Of a stretch of DNA of 8,777 nt, positions 1 to 6,131 are shown piece after piece. The translations under genes were made by a program, and so were the position numbers. The stretch covers positions 1-8,777 of the forward strand of contig JAUYQT010000510.1 of assembly GCA_030697085.1 (NCBI GenBank), written 5' to 3'. The notes under the pieces are model-generated. The model was not told the DNA's origin. It worked only from the letters and a program-made list of their open reading frames with translations, and made no database searches. Each line of letters begins with the position of its first letter. The first letter of the stretch is position 1. This DNA comes from Azonexus sp. (lineage in GTDB: Bacteria > Pseudomonadota > Gammaproteobacteria > Burkholderiales > Rhodocyclaceae).

Positions 1-8
1 GTAGCAAA

Positions 9-1019
9 TCAGCCATTGAAACCCTGTGGATTCGTCGATTGCCAACGCCAGGCATCGGTACACATCATGTCGATATTCATCTCGGCCGACCAACCAAGCA
101 ACTCACTGGCACGGGACGGATCGGCATAACAGGCAGCGACATCGCCGGGTCTGCGGTCGACAATGCGATAGGGCACATTTTTGCCACTCGCCTTTTCAAA
201 GGCGGCCACGACATCCAGTACGCTATAGCCCTGACCGGTCCCCAGATTGATCGGCACCACGCCGGTCTGTTTATCCAGCGCATTGAGGGCTGCAAGGTGG
301 CCTCGGGCCAGGTCGACGACGTGAATATAGTCACGCACACCTGTGCCATCGGGCGTTGAATAATCACCACCAAATACGCTGAGTTCGGCCCGCCGGCCGA
401 CCGCTACCTGAGCAACGTAAGGCATCAGATTATTGGGAATTCCTTGCGGGTCTTCGCCAATCAGGCCACTGACATGCGCCCCAACCGGGTTGAAATAACG
501 CAGCAAGGTAACGCGCCAATTCGCGTCGGCCAGACCGATGTCACGCAACATGTCTTCAATAATCAGTTTGCTGCGACCATATGGATTCGTCACCTGAAGC
601 GGGAAGCTCTCGTCAATCGGCACGGTATGCGGATCGCCATAAACGGTGGCCGACGAACTAAAGACCAGCCGATACACCCCTGCCTTGGCCATTGCCTCAA
701 ACAAACACAAAGAACCGACGACATTGTTGTCGTAATAGCGCATCGGCTGCTCGACCGACTCCCCGACCGCCTTGAGGCCGGCAAAATGGATGACCGATTT
801 GATCGGATAGGCGGCAAACACCTTATCCAGCAAGGCAGCATCACGAATATCGCCTTCGATCACCGTGGGCCGCTGGCCGGAAATCTGCTCGATGCGCTCA
901 AGCACCTTGGGCGAGCTATTGGAAAAATTGTCAAGAATGAGCAGTTCATGTCCTGCGCTCGCCAATTCTACGACTGTGTGCGAGCCGATGTAGCCCGCGC
1001 CTCCGGTGACCAGAATCAT
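9..1019 (-). CDS. galE: UDP-glucose 4-epimerase GalE
   Basis: GalE interconverts UDP-glucose and UDP-galactose in the cytoplasm using bound NAD. It feeds the Leloir pathway and the supply of galactose for surface polysaccharides. The 336-residue protein is close to the usual length of about 338. The N-terminal Rossmann motif [10 protein letters not shown] is at residues 5-14, followed by an acidic residue at the end of the second strand (LLILDN, Asp30). The short-chain dehydrogenase/reductase catalytic set is present: SSSATVYGD at 121-129, then Tyr147 and Lys151 in NPYGRSK. The substrate-domain motif [10 protein letters not shown] follows at about 185-194. I chose the ATG at 1017-1019 because the glycine-rich motif then begins at residue 5, as in known GalE proteins, and a GGAG Shine-Dalgarno lies 6 nt upstream. 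An in-frame ATG at 1058 would add 13 residues with no family support. The gene is complete, ends 8 bases from the window edge, and diverges from mutS. UDP-sugar epimerases of related specificity (for example GlcNAc epimerases) cannot be excluded. Confidence 0.95.
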   Translation of the reverse strand: MILVTGGAGYIGSHTVVELASAGHELLILDNFSNSSPKVLERIEQISGQRPTVIEGDIRDAALLDKVFAAYPIKSVIHFAGLKAVGESVEQPMRYYDNNVVGSLCLFEAMAKAGVYRLVFSSSATVYGDPHTVPIDESFPLQVTNPYGRSKLIIEDMLRDIGLADANWRVTLLRYFNPVGAHVSGLIGEDPQGIPNNLMPYVAQVAVGRRAELSVFGGDYSTPDGTGVRDYIHVVDLARGHLAALNALDKQTGVVPINLGTGQGYSVLDVVAAFEKASGKNVPYRIVDRRPGDVAACYADPSRASELLGWSAEMNIDMMCTDAWRWQSTNPQGFNG

Positions 1020-1022
1020 ATT

Positions 1023-1029
1023 CTTCTCC
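1023..1029 (-). promoter_or_regulatory. Ribosome binding site of galE
   Basis: Read on the minus strand, the sequence GGAGAAG precedes the ATG at 1017-1019, with 6 nt between GGAG and the start codon. This decides between the two possible in-frame galE starts in favour of the inner one. Confidence 0.7.
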
Positions 1030-1272
1030 AAAATGCGATGTGTTGATGCAAGGCACATAATTATCGTCAGTCTGCCATTTTGCCCGATTCATGAGTCAAA
1101 AAGAATATCGCCGCTGAACTAGTGATCAGCTTGCTTGCCTCCTGAATCCAGAAGCAGGCAGAGCAGATTTTAAAGAATCCAATAAAATGGCGGATTGAGC
1201 TTCACGGTTCTGCCGACCCGAACCCGGCCATCACGAAAAGTGACGGCGAGCAACCCACATTAAAGTTACCGA
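1030..1272. other. Divergent galE-mutS intergenic region
   Basis: This gap of about 240 bp separates two divergent genes and should hold both promoters. On the minus strand, GATAAT at 1061-1066 is a fair -10 match for galE, but no good -35 stands at the right distance. On the plus strand, TAAAAT at 1183-1188 is a possible -10 for mutS, again without a convincing -35. No gene, operator or riboswitch was recognised. The promoter positions are guesses. Confidence 0.35.
1133..1164 (+). other. Imperfect hairpin in the mutS leader region
   Basis: GCTTGCCT at 1133-1140 pairs with AGGCAGAGC at 1156-1164, giving 8 base pairs with a one-base bulge around a 15-base loop. TTTT follows at 1168-1171. It could be a weak terminator or attenuator-like structure upstream of mutS, or chance. 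The stem is imperfect and no gene upstream on this strand needs a terminator. Confidence 0.25.
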
Positions 1273-3885
1273 ATGAAAATCGAAAAAGAAAAACCCGCCA
1301 GCAACAGCAAAAGCCTCGACGGCCACACCCCCATGATGCGCCAGTACCTTGGCCTGAAAGCCGCTCATCCGAACAATTTGCTGTTTTACCGGATGGGCGA
1401 TTTTTACGAGTTGTTTTTCGAGGATGCGGAGAAGGCGGCGCGGCTGCTCGACATTACGCTGACGACGCGCGGCAAGTCGGCGGATGTGCCGATCAAGATG
1501 TGTGGTATTCCCTTTCATTCGATCGAGCCTTATCTCGCCCGCCTGGTGAAAATGGGCGAATCGGTGGTGATTTGCGAACAGATTGGCGACCCGGCGACCA
1601 GCAAGGGGCCGGTCGAACGCGCCGTCAGCCGCATCGTCACACCCGGCACGTTGACCGACGCGGCGCTGATCGACGACAAGCGCGACATCTGGCTATTGGC
1701 GCTGACCACGACGCGCAACACCGCCGGCATCGCCCGCCTGAATCTGGCCAGCGGCGAGTTCATCCTGACCGAAATCCCCAGTGACCAGATTGCCGCGACG
1801 CTGGAGCGCATTCGCCCGGCGGAAATTCTGTATCCGGAATCCTGGCAGCCGAATTTCACGCTGGAAGCAGCACGCACCCGCCAACCGGACTGGTATTTTG
1901 AATTCGATTCGGCCAAGCGCCTGCTTTGCGAGCAATTCAAGGTCGCTTCGCTGTCCGGCTTCGGGGCTGAAGGACTGCGTCCGGCGATCGGCGCGGCCGG
2001 TGCCTTGCTGCAATATGCCCAGGCCACACAATCGGGCAATTTGCCGCATTTAGTGGCGTTGACCGTGGAAGTCGAAGGCGCCTACCTTGGCCTCGATCTG
2101 GCCACCCGGCGCAATTTGGAACTGACCGAAACCCTGCGTGGCCAGCCTTCGCCGACGCTTTTTTCGCTACTCGACAACTGCGTCACCAGCATGGGCTCGC
2201 GCCTGCTCCGCCACGCGCTGCACCATCCGCTGCGCGAACGCGACATTCCGGCCGCCCGTCATGGCGCGGTTGAATCACTGCTTGAAGACTACGGCCGGAT
2301 GGCGGGCGAGGTGCGGGGCAGTCTCAAAGGGATTGCCGATATCGAACGCATCGCTGGCCGCATCGCCCTGCGCAACGCCCGGCCGCGCGATCTGGCCAGC
2401 CTGCGCGAATCGCTGGCCGGACTTGTTGCCTTGCGGGCGCCGCTCGGCGAATCGGTTTCCGCCCTGCTCGGCCAGCTGCATGTCGATCTGGCGACCCCGC
2501 AGGCGACGCTTGATTTGCTCATCCGTTCCATTGCCGCCGAACCCTCGGCCCAGATCCGCGACGGCGGCGCGATTGCCCCCGGTTTCGATGCCGATCTCGA
2601 CGAACTGCGCTCGCTGAACGACAACTGCGGTGCCTACCTGATCGACATGGAAACCCGCGAACGTGAGCGCAGCGGCATCAACAGCCTCAAGGTCGAATAC
2701 AACAAGGTGCATGGCTTTTATATTGAAGTCACCCACGCCAATACCGACAAAATTCCCGACGATTACCGTCGCCGCCAGACTTTGAAAAATGCCGAGCGTT
2801 ACATCACGCCCGAGCTCAAGGCCTTCGAGGACAAGGCGCTGTCGGCGCAGGAACGGGCACTGGCCCGCGAAAAACTGCTCTACGAAATCATCCTCAATGA
2901 ACTACTGCCCGCCGTGCCGGCGCTGCAAATCATTGCCCGCGCCGTGGCCCAGCTTGACCTGCTGGCCGGTTTTGCCGACACCGCCTTGAAGCGCAACTGG
3001 AGCAAACCGGAATTTGCCCCGGAAATCGGGTTGACCGCGCAGTTGTTAATTGAGGGCGGCCGTCACCCGGTCGTTGAAGCCGAAATGGCCAATGGCGCCG
3101 AAACCTTCATCGCCAACGATTGCCGACTGGCCGAAAACCGCCGACTGCTGCTGATTACCGGCCCCAACATGGGCGGCAAATCAACCTACATGCGGCAGAC
3201 GGCGCTGATCGCCCTGCTCGCTCACATCGGCAGTTACGTGCCGGCTGACCGCTGCGTCCTCGGTCCACTCGACCGGATTTTCACCCGCATTGGCGCCTCC
3301 GACGATCTCGCCTCCGGGCGCTCGACCTTCATGGTCGAAATGACCGAAGCCGCCGCCATCCTGCACCACGCCACGCCACAAAGCCTCGTCCTGATGGACG
3401 AAATCGGCCGCGGCACCTCGACCTTCGACGGCATGGCGCTGGCCTTCGCCATCCTGCGTCACCTGATCGACAAGAACCGCTGCCTGACGCTGTTCGCCAC
3501 GCACTACTTCGAAATGACCCGGCTTTCGCACGAATACAGCGAACTGGCCAACGTCCATCTCGACGCCGTCGAACACAACGACCGCATCGTCTTCATGCAC
3601 TCGGTCGAGGAAGGCCCGGCCAACCAGAGCTACGGAATTCAGGTCGCTGCGCTGGCCGGTATTCCGACAGCCGTCGTTCGCGCTGCGCGCAAGCAACTGC
3701 GCGAATTTGAACAAAGAGCGACGGTCGACCCGCTGCAACCCGATCTTTTCACCCGCAACGACCCGGAGCCCGTCGAGCCCGAGGCCAACCCTGCACTCGA
3801 ACAACTGGCCTTGATCGACCCGGACAGCCTGACCCCGCGCCAGGCGTTGGATGCGCTTTACGCGCTGAAAGGCCTGCTCAAATGA
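1273..3885 (+). CDS. mutS: DNA mismatch repair protein MutS
   Basis: MutS recognises base mismatches and small loops after replication, then recruits MutL as an ATP-dependent sliding clamp. The protein has 870 residues, against 853 in E. coli. The mismatch-reading motif GDFYE is at 42-46, with Phe44 (the wedge stacked on the mismatch) and Glu46. Connector, core lever and clamp regions fill about 135-590. In the ATPase domain the Walker A motif GPNMGGKST spans 630-638 (Lys636), and Walker B plus signature is [16 protein letters not shown], with Asp709 and Glu710. QPDLF at 822-826 fits the beta-clamp binding motif, and the C-terminal segment [16 protein letters not shown] matches the tetramerisation tail of E. 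coli MutS. The ATG at 1273 is the furthest upstream possible, since an in-frame TAA lies at 1261-1263. Its Shine-Dalgarno is poor (AAAG at best). The stop overlaps the next gene by 4 bases. All key residues are intact, so it is probably functional. Confidence 0.98.
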   Translation: MKIEKEKPASNSKSLDGHTPMMRQYLGLKAAHPNNLLFYRMGDFYELFFEDAEKAARLLDITLTTRGKSADVPIKMCGIPFHSIEPYLARLVKMGESVVICEQIGDPATSKGPVERAVSRIVTPGTLTDAALIDDKRDIWLLALTTTRNTAGIARLNLASGEFILTEIPSDQIAATLERIRPAEILYPESWQPNFTLEAARTRQPDWYFEFDSAKRLLCEQFKVASLSGFGAEGLRPAIGAAGALLQYAQATQSGNLPHLVALTVEVEGAYLGLDLATRRNLELTETLRGQPSPTLFSLLDNCVTSMGSRLLRHALHHPLRERDIPAARHGAVESLLEDYGRMAGEVRGSLKGIADIERIAGRIALRNARPRDLASLRESLAGLVALRAPLGESVSALLGQLHVDLATPQATLDLLIRSIAAEPSAQIRDGGAIAPGFDADLDELRSLNDNCGAYLIDMETRERERSGINSLKVEYNKVHGFYIEVTHANTDKIPDDYRRRQTLKNAERYITPELKAFEDKALSAQERALAREKLLYEIILNELLPAVPALQIIARAVAQLDLLAGFADTALKRNWSKPEFAPEIGLTAQLLIEGGRHPVVEAEMANGAETFIANDCRLAENRRLLLITGPNMGGKSTYMRQTALIALLAHIGSYVPADRCVLGPLDRIFTRIGASDDLASGRSTFMVEMTEAAAILHHATPQSLVLMDEIGRGTSTFDGMALAFAILRHLIDKNRCLTLFATHYFEMTRLSHEYSELANVHLDAVEHNDRIVFMHSVEEGPANQSYGIQVAALAGIPTAVVRAARKQLREFEQRATVDPLQPDLFTRNDPEPVEPEANPALEQLALIDPDSLTPRQALDALYALKGLLK
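3882..3885 (+). promoter_or_regulatory. ATGA stop-start overlap of mutS and the phosphoesterase
   Basis: The ATG of the downstream gene and the TGA of mutS share bases in ATGA. Ribosomes ending mutS can re-initiate directly, so the downstream gene is likely expressed at a level tied to mutS unless an internal promoter exists. Confidence 0.8.
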
Positions 3886-4802
3886 AAGTCTGGCTCGCTG
3901 CTTTGCTCTTCGCCTGCACGACGCTGGCCCAAGCCGAGGTCTGGCGTTTCGGGCTGATCGGCGACGTGCCTTACTCGGACGACGAGCGCCGCGAATTGCC
4001 GCGCATGTTGAACGCCATCGCCGAGCGTAAGGTCGATTTCATCGCCCATATCGGTGATCTCAAGCATGGCAAGGATCGCTGCGATGACAGCCTCTTTGCT
4101 GATCGCTACCAGGTCTTCAACGCCAGCCGCGTGCCTTTTATTTTCGTTCCCGGCGACAACGAATGGACGGACTGCGACCGCCTGTCGAATGGTGGATTTC
4201 AGCCGCTGGAACGCCTGAACAAGCTGCGCAGCCTGTTCTGGAACGACAATTTTTCGCTCGGCCAGAAGAAACTGGCGCTCGAACGTCAGCCCGGCAGCTA
4301 CACCGAACACAGCCGTTTCCGCCTTGGCCCGGTGCTATTCGTGACGCTCAACCTGCCGGGCGGCAGCAATAATTTCGGCATAACCGAGGTAGCGAACCCG
4401 GAATTCCTCGCCCGCAACCCGGTAGTTTTGGCATGGGTGAAAGAAAATTTTGCCCTCGCCCGCCGCGAAAAACTGGCCGGCATCGTGCTGCTTTTTCAGG
4501 CTAATCCGGGATTCAAGCACTATGCCCAAGGCCTCGGCCAACGCGGCTATCGGGAATTTCTTGAGCTACTCGACAAGGAAACCAGCAGCTTCGACGGCGA
4601 GGTGATGGTCGTTCATGGCGACTCCCACAACAGCCGCGTTGATCATCCACTTCGCGATAGCAAGGGAAAACGGCTGAAGCAATTCACCCGGATCGAAACC
4701 TTCGGCTACCCGACAATGGGCTGGACGCAAGTCGTCATCGATACCGCAGCGAACAAGCTATTCAGCGTCGAGGCTCGCCCGTGGTCGGAAAAATCACGGT
4801 AG
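3882..4802 (+). CDS. Exported metallophosphoesterase-like protein
   Basis: This 306-residue protein is probably periplasmic and related to calcineurin-type metallophosphoesterases; its substrate is unknown. Residues 1-18 form a signal peptide with a short positive start, a hydrophobic core and AQA before Glu19. Cys12 within LLFAC is a poor lipobox, so signal peptidase I cleavage is more likely. Metal-site motifs in order are GDVPYS (Asp28), HIGDLKHG (Asp59), PGDNEWTDC (90-98) and VVHGDSH (His245, His249). The usual DxH of motif I reads D-V-P here, and the usual GNHE reads GDNE, so the metal site is a variant. I recall GDNEWTDC as typical of a proteobacterial subgroup, so this is probably not decay. 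Cys68 and Cys98 could form a disulfide. The start codon overlaps the mutS stop (ATGA), implying translational coupling, yet an exported protein has no evident role in mismatch repair. Function is inferred from motifs only. Confidence 0.8.
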   Translation: MKVWLAALLFACTTLAQAEVWRFGLIGDVPYSDDERRELPRMLNAIAERKVDFIAHIGDLKHGKDRCDDSLFADRYQVFNASRVPFIFVPGDNEWTDCDRLSNGGFQPLERLNKLRSLFWNDNFSLGQKKLALERQPGSYTEHSRFRLGPVLFVTLNLPGGSNNFGITEVANPEFLARNPVVLAWVKENFALARREKLAGIVLLFQANPGFKHYAQGLGQRGYREFLELLDKETSSFDGEVMVVHGDSHNSRVDHPLRDSKGKRLKQFTRIETFGYPTMGWTQVVIDTAANKLFSVEARPWSEKSR

Positions 4803-4811
4803 AACCTTATT

Positions 4812-4880
4812 TGTCATTCCCGCGCAAGCGGGAATCCAGAGCGGTTCGGACCATGGATTCCCGCCTGCGCGGGAATGACA
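4812..4880. repeat. 69 bp palindromic element with dRS3-like arms
   Basis: Two 27 bp arms, at 4812-4838 and 4854-4880, are inverted copies matching at 26 of 27 positions, around a 15 bp spacer. Each arm contains the 20-mer pattern ATTCCC-N8-GGGAAT (4816-4835 and 4857-4876), which is the consensus of the dRS3 repeat of Neisseria. Each arm is itself a small hairpin, so the transcript could fold as one long stem or two short ones. Similar TGTCATTCCCGC...GGAATCCA repeats are, from memory, dispersed between genes in many beta- and gammaproteobacteria. It starts 9 bp after the phosphoesterase stop and lacks a T-run, so any terminator role would be Rho-independent-like only by its stem. There is no coding capacity. 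Confidence 0.85.
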
Positions 4881-4967
4881 GCTTTCGAACCTATTGATCA
4901 GTGACGTCTACATTGTTACGGTCAACACCAAAAATCGACCTAATTCCATAACGCCTGAAGGAAAAAA

Positions 4968-5489
4968 ATGCCCCTCTTCCAACTCGGTGACAAACAACCC
5001 CAACTCGGCGACAACGCCTGGGTTGCCCCCAACGCCACGCTAATCGGCGATATCCATCTCGGCGCCAACGCCTCGATCTGGTGGAACGCCACCTTGCGCG
5101 GCGACAACGACCCGATTCACATCGGCGACAACACCAACATTCAGGACGGCTCCGTGCTGCATACCGATGAAGGCGTCCCCATGCACATCGGCAACAACGT
5201 CACCGTCGGCCATCTGGTCATGCTGCATGGCTGCACCGTCGGCGACGGCAGCCTGATCGGCATCGGCTCGGTGATTCTCAACCGGGCGGTGATCGGCAAG
5301 GGCTGCATTGTCGGGGCCAATACGCTGATTCCCGAAGGCAAGGTATTTCCCGATCGGGTGCTGATCGTCGGCTCACCCGGCAAGGTGGTGCGGGAATTGA
5401 GCGATGAAGATGTCGCCAATTTACAAAAATCGGCCGCACATTATGTCGCTAACGCCCACCGTTACCGTGACACACTTTCGGCGCTGTAA
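4968..5489 (+). CDS. Gamma-class carbonic anhydrase family protein
   Basis: This 173-residue protein belongs to the gamma carbonic anhydrase / YrdA group, trimeric left-handed beta-helix proteins that bind zinc between subunits. Some members hydrate CO2, while others show no measurable activity. Hexapeptide repeats run from about residue 15 to 125 (for example LIGDIH, IHIGDN, MHIGNN, VIGKGC, IVGANT). The three zinc-ligand histidines are visible as His65 (SVLHTD), His82 (VGHLV) and His87 (MLHGC), with the family's spacing. The conserved Arg44 and Asp46 (LRGD) and Gln59-Asp60 (NIQDGS) are also present. An Ile-Val-Gly-Ser-Pro-Gly-Lys turn leads into a C-terminal helix. AAGGA at 4958-4962 is a good Shine-Dalgarno 5 nt before the ATG. 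The gene stands alone after the palindromic repeat and converges with fliW. Intact ligands favour metal binding; catalytic activity is not certain, and acyltransferase relatives share the fold. Confidence 0.92.
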   Translation: MPLFQLGDKQPQLGDNAWVAPNATLIGDIHLGANASIWWNATLRGDNDPIHIGDNTNIQDGSVLHTDEGVPMHIGNNVTVGHLVMLHGCTVGDGSLIGIGSVILNRAVIGKGCIVGANTLIPEGKVFPDRVLIVGSPGKVVRELSDEDVANLQKSAAHYVANAHRYRDTLSAL

Positions 5490-5497
5490 ACGCCAAC

Positions 5498-5515
5498 GCG
5501 GGGCCGCGGCCCCGC
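5498..5515. other. Perfect 18 bp G+C palindrome between convergent genes
   Basis: GCGGGGCCG followed directly by its reverse complement CGGCCCCGC sits 8 bp after the carbonic anhydrase stop. As RNA it can form a 7 bp all-GC stem with a 4-base loop. No T-run follows on either strand, so it is not a canonical intrinsic terminator. Its place between convergent genes still suggests a 3' end or roadblock role. Confidence 0.45.
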
Positions 5516-5527
5516 ATCAAATAAACC

Positions 5528-5552
5528 TTGTCATTTCTGCCTTCGCAGGAAT
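5528..5552. repeat. Degenerate single copy of the dRS3-like arm
   Basis: TTGTCATTT at 5528-5536 leads into ATTTCT-N8-AGGAAT (5533-5552), which matches the ATTCCC-N8-GGGAAT arm at 4816-4835 except for a few transitions. The changes largely keep the stem, as TTCTGC can pair with GCAGGA using one G-T wobble. I read it as a decayed or divergent solo relative of the element at 4812-4880, located between the carbonic anhydrase gene and fliW. Confidence 0.5.
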
Positions 5553-5572
5553 AACCGACTAATGCGCGATGA

Positions 5573-6016
5573 CTAAACCGCGCTCGACAAATTAGAGAGC
5601 GTGATATTTGAGCGCATCGTCTCCATCACTTTTTGCAGCCCGATACGCGCCTTGGTGTTGATGATCAACGGTGCCCGCAAATTCGGGCTGACTTCAGCCT
5701 TGCCTTCGCCTTCCTTCTTGAACAGTACCTGCATCACCGCTACATCCTCCGGCGCCGGAGTTTGCAGCAGTGCATTTTCAGTATCGGTCAGCGCCAGCTC
5801 GTAATTAAAACCCAGCGTCGTCGGGTCGACGATCTGGAAAGCCAGGCCGGCATCATCCAGTGACTGCAGCGTGTAGCTGGCTGGTTGTCCCTGATCGTTT
5901 TCGTGAACCAGCATGAAACGCTTGTTATCTTCAAAAGCCACCAGACCATTTGGGAAGGTAATCACTTTTTCCGGGCTGACTTCAACGCTACCGAATAGAT
6001 ATGTTTCAACTTTCAC
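5573..6016 (-). CDS. fliW: Flagellar assembly factor FliW
   Basis: FliW is a small cytoplasmic protein that binds flagellin and also the translational repressor CsrA. It thereby links flagellin synthesis to its export; this is known mainly from Bacillus and Campylobacter. The 147 residues are the usual length. Family landmarks are FGSVEV near the start, [18 protein letters not shown] at 19-36, [16 protein letters not shown] at 50-65 and [15 protein letters not shown] at 112-126. The start codon is GTG at 6014-6016, supported by AGGAG 6 nt upstream. No flagellin, csrA or other flagellar gene is visible nearby, so this copy is an orphan within the window. It converges with the carbonic anhydrase gene and diverges from tex. 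The family call is firm; whether it acts on CsrA here is inferred. Confidence 0.93.
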   Translation of the reverse strand: MKVETYLFGSVEVSPEKVITFPNGLVAFEDNKRFMLVHENDQGQPASYTLQSLDDAGLAFQIVDPTTLGFNYELALTDTENALLQTPAPEDVAVMQVLFKKEGEGKAEVSPNLRAPLIINTKARIGLQKVMETMRSNITLSNLSSAV

Positions 6017-6022
6017 GGGTTT

Positions 6023-6027
6023 CTCCT
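6023..6027 (-). promoter_or_regulatory. Ribosome binding site of fliW
   Basis: Read on the minus strand, AGGAG within AGAGGAGAAA lies 6 nt before the GTG start at 6014-6016. This strong site justifies the non-ATG start and the expected FliW N-terminus. Confidence 0.8.
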
Positions 6028-6039
6028 CTGGATAAAATA

Positions 6040-6067
6040 ATTATCGCTGCATGCTACACCAGTTAAA
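6040..6067 (-). promoter_or_regulatory. Candidate fliW promoter
   Basis: On the minus strand, TTTAAC (6062-6067) and GATAAT (6040-6045) are 16 bp apart, a weak -35 with a good -10 for the main sigma factor. The -10 area reads AGCGATAA, which also resembles the flagellar sigma-28 -10 (GCCGATAA), but the matching upstream TAAA box is missing at the right spacing. Position and sigma choice are tentative. Confidence 0.3.
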
Positions 6068-6072
6068 CGCGG

Positions 6073-6101
6073 TTGTATTTTCCCGGCGGATTGCGCATAG
6101 T
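6073..6101 (+). promoter_or_regulatory. Candidate tex promoter
   Basis: TTGTAT (6073-6078) and CATAGT (6096-6101) are 17 bp apart, a modest match to a sigma-70 promoter. If used, transcription would begin near 6108, downstream of the ATG at 6051 and upstream of the ATG at 6132. This agrees with the chosen tex start. Confidence 0.3.
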
Positions 6102-6131
6102 TCACCCCCCTTTTGCTGCACTGCCGCATCC

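Noticed and set aside
444..1046. A 200-codon plus-strand open frame opposite galE
   Set aside because: galE accounts for the region with all catalytic motifs; the opposite frame has no recognisable features or ribosome site.
3181..3804. A 207-codon open frame on the minus strand opposite the mutS ATPase region
   Set aside because: It lies entirely opposite a strongly conserved coding region, has no recognisable domain, and long antisense frames are expected at this G+C content.
3882..3930. Lipoprotein signal in the phosphoesterase (Cys12 in LLFAC)
   Set aside because: Phe before Ala-Cys is a poor lipobox position, and a good signal peptidase I site (AQA before Glu19) follows.
4803..4967. 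CRISPR array
   Set aside because: There are only two arms, inverted rather than direct, with a single 15 bp spacer and no cas genes.
6040..6067. A sigma-28 flagellar promoter for fliW
   Set aside because: The -10-like AGCGATAA is suggestive, but no TAAA-type upstream box occurs at the required spacing, so a firm sigma-28 call is not supported.
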